64,000 nt of DNA, taken from NCBI RefSeq assembly GCF_000969985.1, contig NZ_CP009526.1, positions 1,364,001 to 1,428,000 on the forward strand, given 5' to 3'. The stretch's first letter is position 1. Each line of letters starts with the position of its first letter. Of this stretch, positions 44,907 to 53,646 are shown in pieces. The notes under the pieces were generated by a model. It worked only from the letters and a program-made list of their open reading frames with translations. It did not search any database and was not told the origin of the DNA. Source of the stretch: Methanosarcina barkeri str. Wiesmoor. GTDB taxonomy: Archaea; Halobacteriota; Methanosarcinia; Methanosarcinales; Methanosarcinaceae. A program made the position numbers and the translations under genes.

Positions 44907-45326
44907 TCACATTTCTTCTTCAACTTCTTCCTCATTTTTGGCATCGGCTTTTATTTCACCGGTCTCTTCCGATCTTTCCGTCTCTTCCGATCTTTCCTCT
45001 TCTTGTATGAGGTTGCCAATCCATTCGCTGAGTCTTCCGCAGTATTCGGGTTGACAGTCGCCAGTGCAGCCTGTACAGGCCGAAAACAACTCTCCTGCAA
45101 GCAGGAGGTCATATTTTTCCTTAACCTCTTCTTTTGCTTTCAGTAGGTATGTTCTTGCTCCGTTTGAGACTCCAACCTCTCGTACAATAAGGTCTTTATC
45201 CAGAAGCTTTTTTATGATTCTGGAACATTTTCTGCTGTCAATATTCAGCTCTTTCCAGATGACGTTCTGGAAAACGCCTTCTTTATGTCTTTTTATTATA
45301 TTATAGGCTTCTTCTTCAAGATCCAT
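44907..45326 (-). CDS. Winged-helix transcription regulator with Cys cluster
   Basis: The 139-residue protein begins with a winged helix domain (EEEAYNIIKRHKEGVFQNVI ... KKLLDKDLIVREV), like the MarR/TFIIIC B-block-type domain. Next is a segment ACTGCTGDCQPEYCG with four Cys, which could hold a metal ion or Fe-S cluster, and finally a very acidic Glu-rich tail. It follows the Sm-like gene by 32 bp and is probably co-transcribed. A redox- or metal-responsive role is inference from the Cys cluster. Confidence 0.85.
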   Translation of the reverse strand: MDLEEEAYNIIKRHKEGVFQNVIWKELNIDSRKCSRIIKKLLDKDLIVREVGVSNGARTYLLKAKEEVKEKYDLLLAGELFSACTGCTGDCQPEYCGRLSEWIGNLIQEEERSEETERSEETGEIKADAKNEEEVEEEM

Positions 45327-45358
45327 GATTCCACACTAATAGAGTTCCTTATGAAGTT

Positions 45359-45583
45359 TTATTCTTCGATAGGAGTGATCAGTATAATGTTATTGCCACG
45401 AAGTACTACTGAGCCAAGGGAACGAACTTTTTCTCCTTTTACGATCTCCATGGTGTCCACGAGATGAAGGTTCATATAGTCGTCCACGCTCTTAAGAGTG
45501 CCTTCAAGCAGATTAAGATCGCCTTTCATTTCTACCTGGATTCTTGATCCAACAATTTTCTGAACTTTTTTATTTGGGAACAA
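45359..45583 (-). CDS. Archaeal Sm-like (LSm) RNA-binding protein
   Basis: The 74-residue protein has both Sm motifs: Sm1 with VEMKGDLNLLEGTLKSVDDYMNLHL and Sm2 with GSVVLRGNNIILI. Such proteins form heptameric rings that bind U-rich RNA. The protein has family length from its ATG. It is followed by the winged-helix regulator gene. Confidence 0.95.
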   Translation of the reverse strand: MFPNKKVQKIVGSRIQVEMKGDLNLLEGTLKSVDDYMNLHLVDTMEIVKGEKVRSLGSVVLRGNNIILITPIEE

Positions 45584-45903
45584 ATTTAAACCCTCGCTGA
45601 TTTATTCTGAATTCTCCCCTTACTCGCTTCTGTTTTTACGTCCCAAGCCAGTGAGGAACAAGTCGCATCAGAACCGCATCCATACCTGCGGTTTACTTGC
45701 TGCCTGTATCAACCGCTTCATGTTAGCGACTGAGAAATTTCTTCATATCGTCACTCCACCGGCTTTTAAGAAAACTGAAAACTACATACCCTTTACAGAG
45801 ATATATAACCATCGATCTCCAGGAGCTCTGAAATGACCCCTGGATCAAATAGCTCCTCCTATAAGGTGCATTTCAAATTTTCCGGTTTACCAGCAACTGT
45901 TGT

Positions 45904-46110
45904 GTCGCAACCGTTGCGCCGTTTGATCACGCCAACCATATTATTCTGGTTTTTCGGTCAAGCCTTTTTTGAAAAGGCTTGTGATCACGCCGATAGGGTT
46001 AGGGGATAGTTTCCTCAAACTCAAACACAACCGTTGCGCCGTTTGATCACGCCGACCACGTTCTTGCTGTTGTTTTCGGTCAAGCCTTTTTTGAAAAGGC
46101 TTGTGATCAC
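45904..46110. repeat. Dispersed hairpin repeat, two 120-bp copies
   Basis: Two copies about 120 bp apart consist of CAACCGTTGCGCCGTTTGAT CACGCC, a variable stretch, then TTTTCGGTCAAGCCTTTTTT with arm GAAAAGGCTTGTGATCACG, and a GATAGGGTTAGGGGATA-like end. It is the longest form of the family also found at 15722, 19978 and 44829. It lies between the DUF3467 gene (stop at 46159, minus strand) and the Sm-like gene. Confidence 0.88.
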
Positions 46111-46158
46111 GCTGATAAGGTTTGGGGATAAGGTTCACTCAAATTCAAACATAATGGG

Positions 46159-46557
46159 TTAGATGTAACCCTGGAGATCAGTACTTTCGTCAACAAGCTT
46201 TGCAGACTCCTTTTTTGGTCTCGGGATTGCTCTTGCAATGGGCCCGAAAACGGATTCGTATTCATTTATATGCTGGGTCAGCCAGCGGGAAAGCTCAAGT
46301 GCAGCTACCGGAGAAAGTATCACTTCGGTTTCTACACGTCTCTGGATAACCCTTGATTCCGAGGCATCTCCTAACAATTTTGGAGTGTCATTATAAAAAC
46401 CAATCCTGAAATCATAGGGGCTGTGCCCACCTGCAGCTCCTATAGCATATATCTGCCTGAAATTCTCAGGCTTCACAAACTCGATTTTAATGCCTTTCTT
46501 AGTCTTTTTAGAAGCTGCTCTTTCGATATTTTCCCTGGATTCAACATCCTCGGTCAT
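46159..46557 (-). CDS. DUF3467 protein
   Basis: The 132-residue protein has the DUF3467 pattern: an N-terminal strand IKIEFVKPENFRQIYAIGAAGGHSPYDFRIGFYND, then ILSPVAALELSRWLTQHINEYE. Members are small cytosolic proteins of unknown role found in bacteria and archaea. The C-terminal 25 residues are polar and basic. It is a single gene. Confidence 0.88.
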   Translation of the reverse strand: MTEDVESRENIERAASKKTKKGIKIEFVKPENFRQIYAIGAAGGHSPYDFRIGFYNDTPKLLGDASESRVIQRRVETEVILSPVAALELSRWLTQHINEYESVFGPIARAIPRPKKESAKLVDESTDLQGYI

Positions 46558-46727
46558 GAAATTACCTCTATTTTTACTCTCAGAGTATCTGATCAGATTT
46601 TGATCTCATTATACTGACCGGCTCTTAAAAAACCGGTTAATCCTCTCATATAAACAAAGCATTCCCACGTAAGCAGGAACATTTTAACTCATTATACAAT
46701 GTTATCTGCAAAAACGTTTTTGATCTT

Positions 46728-49205
46728 TTAACCCTGAACTTTCTTTTTAAGCTTTTTTGCTTCTTCTGCAACTCCCTTTTTAGAGTGTACTTTTGCTATA
46801 AGTTCCACGGCGTCAAGGTTTCTGACTGCGTTGTCCAGGTACCCGAAAACGTCACCCTGATAGGCCGAGATCCCGTACTTGTTTTCAAGTTTCTTTATTA
46901 TCTGTGCAGGCTCAAGAGCTTCTGTACGCAGCTTAATTATTTTTTCCGAAAACTTCTGTTCTGCGCAGCCGCAGTAAGGTGAATCTTTGCATTTACAGGT
47001 TAAAAAGTCCGAAGCAAAGTTTAACAGGAGTTCCTGGATTTTTGCATCAAGCTGGGAAAGAGACTCCCCGTCAAAGATTATATCAAGTGTAGCTCCCTGA
47101 AAAATCCTTGAAGGCATATTCACATGCAGGGAGCTTCCGATCTGGTTAGTATATTTGAAATACGCTGCATCAAAAAACTCCAGGTTGGTTGCGATCTTCA
47201 GGGGTTCATTCTCTCCAAGCACTGCATCCCGAATCAGAAAAGCTTTCGATACAGGAAGGAAATGAGCTGCAATAATTTTTCCAAAACGCGTAAGCGTTAT
47301 TCGGTTTCCTTTTCTTTCCACAAAACGGTAGCTTTGAAGGCGCAGAATCAATTTATTCAGGTCGTAGCCTCCAAACATCTGGTTGTGGATCATTCTAAGG
47401 TCCTGCACCGAGGAGGTGACTGCAACCGATGCAAGCACTTCCTCAAGCTGTTCGGCTTCTCCATATTTTACGCCTGCTGAGAGCATTTCTCCCTGGAGTA
47501 GTTTAATTGCAACCTCTTCTTCGGTATCGGACTGGGAACCTGAATATGATTTTCCAGGCACAGGCATCAGCACAACAACTCCCCTATCATGGTAGTCAGG
47601 CCTCCCTGCCCTTCCGCTCATCTGCAGAAAATCCTGGACTGAAATCCAGTCTATTCCCATTGCCAGGGATTCAAAGATCACCTGGGAAGCCGGAAAATCC
47701 ACCCCAGCCGCAAGGGCAGCCGTGGTCACAATTACCGGAAGTTCTCCTTTTGCAAAGCGAGTTTCAACTTTCTTCCTTTCATACTGGGAAAGCCCGGCAT
47801 GATAGGGTGCTGCCCGAATCGAAAGGGCTCCTGCAAGTTTATGACAGTTTCGACGGGAGTTTGTAAAGACAATTGTCTGGCCCCTGTGCTTTTTTGAAGA
47901 TAACATTGAATATTCTTCTTTCGCAAGCTGGGAAATCAATTTTGCCTTTTCGTTTTCCTGACAGAAAAGAAGATGCCTGTCAATAGGAACCGGTCTGTGC
48001 TCGTAACGGACAAGCCGGGCTCCGAGTTTCTTTGCATAGCCTTCGGGATTTGCAACGGTTGCAGATAGATAGATGAATTGAGCTTCGGGTGCCACGTACC
48101 TTAGTCTCCCAATAAGCCCGTCCAACCTGTGGCCCCTCTCCTGGTCTTCGAGAGTATGTACTTCGTCCACTACCACAGTTCCGATTTTGCCCAGAAAATC
48201 GGCATTTCCCGACCGAAGCATATGGTCTATGCCTTCGTAAGTCCCTACAATGATATCCGCACCCGGGCTAGTCTGCATCTTCACGCGCTGAGACGTTTTT
48301 ATGAGAATTGCCCCGATCTTTATGGATGTGGTGAACCCAAGTTTTGAATAGCGTTCTTTGAACTGATCATACTTCTGGTTTGCAAGTGCAACCAGAGGAA
48401 CGAGGTAGAGCATTTTTCCTTTTTTATTAAAGAGGTTCTGGATCCCTGCCATCTCCCCTATAAGGGTCTTTCCGGTTGCTGTTGCTGAGACTACAAACTG
48501 GTTTTTTCCTTCTAGGAGCCCGGATTCTATTGATAATGCTTGCACAGGCAGCAGGGTCTCGGATTTCTCGAGCAGCATTTTCTTGAATTTCTTTTGAAGA
48601 GGCAGGCTTTTTACTCTAACTGTAGTACTGGATGGATTTGTTCTTATAGTATCGTAGCGTGTGAACTCAGGGTCCAGCCTTTCAGGGCTCAGCATCCGGA
48701 TAGTCCTGTCAAGGTCTCGGGTTTTTGAGAGCACCTGCTCCAGGAAATCTATGGATTTTTCCCCATACGGCGCACCAGCCGAACGGACTGCACGCAAAAG
48801 TTCCTCTTTTGCACAGTCCAGGCAGATGAGTTCGTTATTGTATTTGATGGATTTACTGTTTACAAAGTTGAAGCGCTTCTTTATCCAGCAGTGTTTACAG
48901 ATTTTTACTTTGTCCGCATTAAGTTGAAATCCTTTAAGCATTTCCAGAAAAGCAGCCTCATTTGCAGGATCTCCTCCTTCTGCAAGCATTATTCGGTTTG
49001 CACTGCGCAGAAGCTCTATAAACTGCTGTGGTGGAATGAATTCTTCTTTTTTTTTGCCGGTAAAAAGCCTGATTTTAAGAGGGCGAGGCCCTTTGTAACT
49101 ATCTTTTATGAGGAGTTCGGCCATATAAAGCGGCTGTTTCATCCGGTCCTTTATAGCCATAATTCTTATCTTCGATTTTTCAGCGTAACCTAGGACCCAA
49201 AGCAT
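46728..49205 (-). CDS. Ski2-like DEAD/DEAH-box helicase
   Basis: The 825-residue ATP-dependent helicase has motif I SATATGKT, motif II VVDEVHTLEDQERG (DEVH), motif III LSATVANPEGYA and motif VI QMSGRAGRPDYHDRG. This places it with Ski2/Hel308-like superfamily 2 enzymes. The N-terminal 180 residues contain a Cys-rich zinc-ribbon-like segment (CKHCWIKK ... LICLDCAKEE). The C-terminal part has another Cys cluster (CKCKDSPYCGC). It may act in RNA decay or DNA repair. An in-frame ATG at 49160 is an alternative start. Confidence 0.92.
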   Translation of the reverse strand: MLWVLGYAEKSKIRIMAIKDRMKQPLYMAELLIKDSYKGPRPLKIRLFTGKKKEEFIPPQQFIELLRSANRIMLAEGGDPANEAAFLEMLKGFQLNADKVKICKHCWIKKRFNFVNSKSIKYNNELICLDCAKEELLRAVRSAGAPYGEKSIDFLEQVLSKTRDLDRTIRMLSPERLDPEFTRYDTIRTNPSSTTVRVKSLPLQKKFKKMLLEKSETLLPVQALSIESGLLEGKNQFVVSATATGKTLIGEMAGIQNLFNKKGKMLYLVPLVALANQKYDQFKERYSKLGFTTSIKIGAILIKTSQRVKMQTSPGADIIVGTYEGIDHMLRSGNADFLGKIGTVVVDEVHTLEDQERGHRLDGLIGRLRYVAPEAQFIYLSATVANPEGYAKKLGARLVRYEHRPVPIDRHLLFCQENEKAKLISQLAKEEYSMLSSKKHRGQTIVFTNSRRNCHKLAGALSIRAAPYHAGLSQYERKKVETRFAKGELPVIVTTAALAAGVDFPASQVIFESLAMGIDWISVQDFLQMSGRAGRPDYHDRGVVVLMPVPGKSYSGSQSDTEEEVAIKLLQGEMLSAGVKYGEAEQLEEVLASVAVTSSVQDLRMIHNQMFGGYDLNKLILRLQSYRFVERKGNRITLTRFGKIIAAHFLPVSKAFLIRDAVLGENEPLKIATNLEFFDAAYFKYTNQIGSSLHVNMPSRIFQGATLDIIFDGESLSQLDAKIQELLLNFASDFLTCKCKDSPYCGCAEQKFSEKIIKLRTEALEPAQIIKKLENKYGISAYQGDVFGYLDNAVRNLDAVELIAKVHSKKGVAEEAKKLKKKVQG

Positions 49206-49874
49206 GATTTTTTATCCTGATATATGAGTGGTATAAGTAAGCTTCCCTTCAAAACCTGTAAATTTCCCTTTAAAATTTAAATTTTGAAGTTTGAAAAACC
49301 AACATTCTGCTGTCTTCTTAACTTCTGACAGCATAATTTGCATTTACAGGTGAAAGTCTATTCGAGTCTATTAAATTCTATTCAAGCTTGTTAAATTCCA
49401 TTCACGTCTATTAAAATTTATTTAAATTCGCTAAATTTTATTTATATCTATTTAATTTTATTTGAATCTATTATATCTATTATTTCATATCTATTATTTC
49501 ATTTGCAACCTCATCTTATGGGCACTATTATATAAATATTTTATCACTTATTTATTATATAAATTAAATTATTGAATGTCAAATGAATACTGATACCAAC
49601 GAATACAATATTTTGTGGATTATTTTAAGAGAAATTGAATGTCGATGACATTATTGAACACGATATTTAGGAGATTATTTTTGAGATTATTTGGACAAGA
49701 AATTATTGAAAAATGATGTCAAGAAAGTATTTAATGAAAATATTTAATGGAAACATTAATCGAAAATACAGGAATAAAAATTTTATCTCCATAAAAGTGA
49801 TTTTCCTGTTGTATATTCAATTACGGTTTATAGGAAGAAGCGTAAAACCCTGAGTCCTTAGTTCATGGGGTAAT
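49206..49874. other. Intergenic region with degenerate T-rich repeats
   Basis: 669 bases without a gene. From about 49356 to 49500 there are about ten degenerate copies of a TTCAAGTCTATTAAATTCTA-like unit of 15-20 bp. A second AT-rich stretch at 49690-49765 repeats AAGTATTTAATGAAAATATT-like words. The helicase promoter should lie at its left end (AGGATAAAAAATC before the ATG on the minus strand). Confidence 0.5.
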
Positions 49875-50651
49875 TCACAAGCAGGCTCCGTCCTTAGCAA
49901 ATCTGCACCTGCAGTTTCGAGTTTCTGGAATCTTTTCTATCGTATCCGAAATAATCTCAAAGATTGCGTCCTGAGCTTTTCCCACAACCTCGGTAACTTC
50001 GTCTGCAGTTAATTTCTGTGTGGTCATTCCACATGCCTGATTTGTGACTATAGCAAGAGAAGCGTAACAGAGGCTGAGTTCTTTTGCAAGGCCCACTTCA
50101 GGTACACCGGTCATGCCTACAACATCTGCAAATTGGCTCATCATGCGGATTTCGGCCCTGGTCTCAAAACGCGGGCCCTCCGTACAGGCATAAATTCCTT
50201 CGGTATAGGGTAGTCCCTGTTTTTCCAGAGCGTCTCTAAGGGCTATCCTTATCTCAGGGCAGTAGGGCTCAGATACATCGACGTGTGCGGTTCTGTCATC
50301 ATAGAAGGTAGAAGGCCGGTTCCGGGTAAAATCTATGAAATCGTCAAGTACTACAAAGCTGCCCACCGGATGCCCTCGCATTGACCCTACGGAATTTGTG
50401 GAAATTACACGTTTTGCTCCAATAGAATATACAGCCCAGATATTGGCCCTGTAATTAATCCTGTGAGGAGGAATATGGTTTTCTCCCGCATGCCTGGGGA
50501 TTACTACAACTTTTTTCCCTCTTACAGTAGTAAGATAAACCGTAACTTCTCCATATGGTGTGTTTACTAACTGGCTTTCAAATTCCTGGTAAGAGTTAAA
50601 ACCGACACCACCGAGCACTGCAATTTCAACGTTTTCAGGTATTTTTTCCAT
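49875..50651 (-). CDS. mtnP: Methylthioadenosine/methylthioinosine phosphorylase
   Basis: The 258-residue purine nucleoside phosphorylase family enzyme cleaves methylthio-nucleosides with phosphate to the base and methylthioribose 1-phosphate. Motifs are VVVIPRHAGENHIPPHRINYRAN (phosphate/ribose site), STNSVGSM, YACTEGPRFETRAEIR and VGMTGVPEVGLAKEL. In methanogens related enzymes prefer methylthioinosine; which substrate applies here cannot be read from the sequence. It lies 93 bp downstream of the DUF373 gene on the same strand. The C-terminus has an unusual NCRCRFAKDGACL Cys cluster. Confidence 0.92.
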   Translation of the reverse strand: MEKIPENVEIAVLGGVGFNSYQEFESQLVNTPYGEVTVYLTTVRGKKVVVIPRHAGENHIPPHRINYRANIWAVYSIGAKRVISTNSVGSMRGHPVGSFVVLDDFIDFTRNRPSTFYDDRTAHVDVSEPYCPEIRIALRDALEKQGLPYTEGIYACTEGPRFETRAEIRMMSQFADVVGMTGVPEVGLAKELSLCYASLAIVTNQACGMTTQKLTADEVTEVVGKAQDAIFEIISDTIEKIPETRNCRCRFAKDGACL

Positions 50652-50735
50652 TTTGTTATCTTCCTGACGGTTTTTACTGTTACCCCCCGTTTTCGATTTT
50701 GTTAACCCCTTCGAGCTTCAAATATTCTGGCAGGT

Positions 50736-50760
50736 CGCCTGCGGTCAGGCGAGTTTTTTC
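50736..50760 (+). terminator. Hairpin overlapping a stop codon
   Basis: TCGCCTG-CGGT-CAGGCGA followed by GTTTTTT forms a compact hairpin that covers the stop codon of the DUF373 gene, with the T-run on the plus strand. Because both neighbouring genes read on the minus strand, a terminator in this sense would act on antisense or read-through RNA only. The hairpin may instead affect the mRNA on the minus strand. Confidence 0.4.
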
Positions 50761-51881
50761 CTTCTTTTATCTCTTCCTTTCTCTTCGTTTTCGGAGGCCT
50801 GGTTTGATACGCTGTATTTTATGCCTGCAAGAGAAATAAGAATCGCAACTGCGACCGAATACACAAAGTACTGTAGAGCAATGGATGCATCATTAGTAAT
50901 GCCTTCCGAAAGGGAAGCCGTCGCTAAAATGTATGTACTTGCGCCCCAGAAGAGCAGCCCTGTTGCGATCACAAATAAAGAAATCGCGATATTTTTATAA
51001 ATGGGCTTATTTTCCATCTTTAAATCGAAGATTTTACCAAGGTCGGCAAGCAGCATGGCTCCTGCATACCACCAGACTGAAGCATTGATGAATACTGAGA
51101 CAAGCGTAAGGATCCCTTGATACCATACCCCATCTGCCGAGTAAAGCTTCCATACTTCCATAGTTCCGTACACAGTTGCTACAAGGAGTGTAAGCAGGGA
51201 AGCCGTATAGCTGATAAAAACCATTCTCTGTTCAAGAAAAGCGTCCCAGAGCTTTTCTTTTTCAAGAGCGACAAGATCGTCCAGTCCAAAACCCCTGTAC
51301 AACATGTAAAGCCCTACAGCTGCAAGAATTCCTATAACTGCACCATCGGGATAATCTGCAAGCAAAAATATTGCATAAATGAGAAAAGCAAGCCCTAAAG
51401 GTACAAAGAAAGTCTGGGAGATTTTTGGGTCGCTAAAAACATGTTTCAGGATATAGTAAGTACTTTCCAGATTCTGGCTCTGCATTATTACGATTCTTTT
51501 TACGGAGTCAATTCTCATACGGGATTGGACAATAGGCACAAGCGTTTCGTCCTCTGCCCCATCCGAGACGAATACCGCCCGCTGCACGTCATACATATTG
51601 AGAAATGTTTCAAGCTGCTCGGAAATTTTCTGGTCTGAGATCACTCCAACATTTTTATCTCCTGCAAAAGAAACTATCTCAGCATCAGTTCCTTTTGCCC
51701 GTAATTCATCAAGAATCCTGATTCCACCGAAGATAGTGTTGGTATCAGAATCCTCCGGGTCTGCGATCCCAAGTGCGACGGCAGCCTGAACATTTGCCTC
51801 CCGTCCTACTATTGGGGTTTCGAGTTTTGCTTTTTCGCCCAGATCGTTGTCTCTGTCTATGCATATAACTAAGGTCTGCAT
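50745..51881 (-). CDS. DUF373 membrane protein
   Basis: The 378-residue protein has a soluble N-terminal domain (about 1-140; LVICIDRDNDLG, ADPEDSDTNTIFGGIR, VFVSDGAEDE) like a nucleotide-binding Rossmann fold, followed by six or seven transmembrane helices. This is the DUF373 layout typical of euryarchaea. The Asp residues at the strand ends could bind metal. Function is unknown. The C-terminal tail is highly charged. Confidence 0.9.
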   Translation of the reverse strand: MQTLVICIDRDNDLGEKAKLETPIVGREANVQAAVALGIADPEDSDTNTIFGGIRILDELRAKGTDAEIVSFAGDKNVGVISDQKISEQLETFLNMYDVQRAVFVSDGAEDETLVPIVQSRMRIDSVKRIVIMQSQNLESTYYILKHVFSDPKISQTFFVPLGLAFLIYAIFLLADYPDGAVIGILAAVGLYMLYRGFGLDDLVALEKEKLWDAFLEQRMVFISYTASLLTLLVATVYGTMEVWKLYSADGVWYQGILTLVSVFINASVWWYAGAMLLADLGKIFDLKMENKPIYKNIAISLFVIATGLLFWGASTYILATASLSEGITNDASIALQYFVYSVAVAILISLAGIKYSVSNQASENEEKGRDKRRKKLA

Positions 51882-52127
51882 ATATCCTCTATAGCTTTCA
51901 ATGGCTTACTCTATCGCAGAGAGCTGGTTTTTCATGAATACGATATCCTGATTTGGCTCTTATATCGTTCCTGCCGGAGTTTTACATAAACTCTTTTAAT
52001 CAGTTAAGTTGCTTTACTTTTTACAAGCATACTATTTTAATTTATACTTTATAAGCTTGTATCGTAACGTAATTTATTTTCAAAACTTATTTTTGGCGTG
52101 AGAATTTTTCCTGTTTCTTATAAAACA

Positions 52128-52370
52128 ATTAAACGATTCATTAAGTAAGCAATTCATTAAACGATTCATTAAGTAAGCAATTCATTAAGCGATTCATTAA
52201 GCGATTCGTTAGGTAAGCAATTCATTAAGCGATTCATTAAGCAATTCATTAAGCGATTCATTAAGCGATTTGTTAGGTAAGCAATTCATTAAGTAATTCA
52301 TTAAGCGATCCATTAAGTAATTCATCAAGCAAATTCATTAAGTGATTCATTAAGCAATTCATAAATAACT
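52128..52370. repeat. 12-bp tandem repeat, about twenty copies
   Basis: A run of ATTCATTAAGCG-like 12-bp units with interspersed AAGTAAGCA variants covers about 240 bp before the helical-protein gene. Higher-order units of about 70 bp (with GTTAGGTAAGC) recur. There are no unique spacers, so it is not CRISPR. Confidence 0.9.
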
Positions 52371-52479
52371 TTTAAAGATACTTTTATAATTTTGAAAACT
52401 CATAAGTAGATATCTATAAAAACAGGTTCTCTTTCAGAGAGAAATCCGTTATCTTTATCCAAAATGAAAAGGGGTTTAT

Positions 52480-52821
52480 ATGGCACAACCAATGGAAAGC
52501 GAAAGTAAAGAAACCGAAGCTGGAAAAAAGAGCAGAATACAGGAGAAAGTTGGAAAGCTTGGGAGCGACATTGATATTCTTGCCAAAAAAACAGGGGGCG
52601 AAGCCTCCAAACTTGCGAAGAATATAAATACTGAAATAAAATCCATTTCGGGGGAAATAAAATCAATTGATGTAAAGGACGAGGTAAAGAGCATCACTGC
52701 AAAGGTTGAAAAACTGGTTGATACAACCGGCGATAGTGCAAAAAAGCTTGCCTCAGATATCAAGACCGATGTAAAGAAACTGGGGGATAAGATTGAAATT
52801 CCCATCTCAAAGAAAAAATAA
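52480..52821 (+). CDS. Highly charged helical protein
   Basis: The 113-residue protein is rich in Lys, Glu, Ser and Ile, with no Cys or Trp. From about residue 20 on it shows an 11-residue amphipathic periodicity (KVGKLGSDIDILAKKTGGEASKL, then KSISGEIKSID, DEVKSITAKVEKL), as in apolipoprotein- or LEA-like helices. It has no signal peptide. The ribosome-binding site AAAAGGGG precedes the ATG. Likely a stress- or membrane-surface-associated protein, by composition only. Confidence 0.8.
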   Translation: MAQPMESESKETEAGKKSRIQEKVGKLGSDIDILAKKTGGEASKLAKNINTEIKSISGEIKSIDVKDEVKSITAKVEKLVDTTGDSAKKLASDIKTDVKKLGDKIEIPISKKK

Positions 52822-53069
52822 AATCGAATAAAGGTAATGTAATAAAAGTAACAAAGTCACATATGAGAAGGTAAGAATCTTCCCTGTGAGAATAAATATC
52901 TTCTCAACATTCTTTTTTATTATCGGTTTTACTTCTCAATTACATATTCGTCGAATCTGTTTTGATTTCACGTTCCATACTTTCAACATTTTTAATTCTA
53001 TACTTTATTTAAAGAGTTAACTTTATTATTCATCACCGCGTCTGTATAAATTAAATTGGAGAGTACTGA

Positions 53070-53471
53070 ATGCAACCATACTCCGGCATTTGCAGGAGGC
53101 TTATAGCCTCAATGATCGATTTTTTTGTAATTATTTTCCTTTTCATGTTTTTAGAGCTAATTACAGAAACCCTGGATGAAACCCTTTTCTACATTCTGTT
53201 CTTTCTCACGATGTGGGCTTATTTTGTCTTTCAAGAGAGTTCAATATTGAAGTCAACTGTGGGCAAGCAAGCTGTGAACATTATTGTTACTGACCTCAAC
53301 GGAAACAGGATTTCCTTTAAGCAGGCAACAATGCGCTTTATTCTAAAAATTCTCGCTGCAATTCCATTCTTTACAGGATTTCTGCCAATTTTTTTTACTT
53401 CAAAAAAGCAAACCTTCCACGATATCGTTGCAAAGACCGTGGTGTTTATTCAAGAGGACCAATCTCAATAG
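53070..53471 (+). CDS. RDD-family membrane protein
   Basis: The 133-residue protein starts with the RDD signature region (YSGICRRLIASMIDFFVIIF). It has three membrane segments and the typical STVGKQAVNIIVTDLNGNRISFKQATMR loop, and ends with the KKQTFHDIVAKTVV motif. Family members are often linked to transport or Na+/H+ balance; the role here is unknown. Confidence 0.92.
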   Translation: MQPYSGICRRLIASMIDFFVIIFLFMFLELITETLDETLFYILFFLTMWAYFVFQESSILKSTVGKQAVNIIVTDLNGNRISFKQATMRFILKILAAIPFFTGFLPIFFTSKKQTFHDIVAKTVVFIQEDQSQ

Positions 53472-53646
53472 TTCCACCTAAATCAGTGTATAAAGAAATC
53501 AAATCTCTATACAATCAAATAAGACTTTATTATACTCATTCTAACTTTTGTAGGGGTCATATGGGACTAACAAAAAATAATTTAAGATTATACTAAAATG
53601 AGTATCATTATAAGATTTGTAATTCGGCGGAAAAATATTGAGAATA

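Noticed and set aside
52400-52805. Minus-strand ORFs over the charged helical protein
   Set aside because: They are shadows of the Lys/Glu-rich gene (antisense Phe/Ser/Leu), with no start signals.
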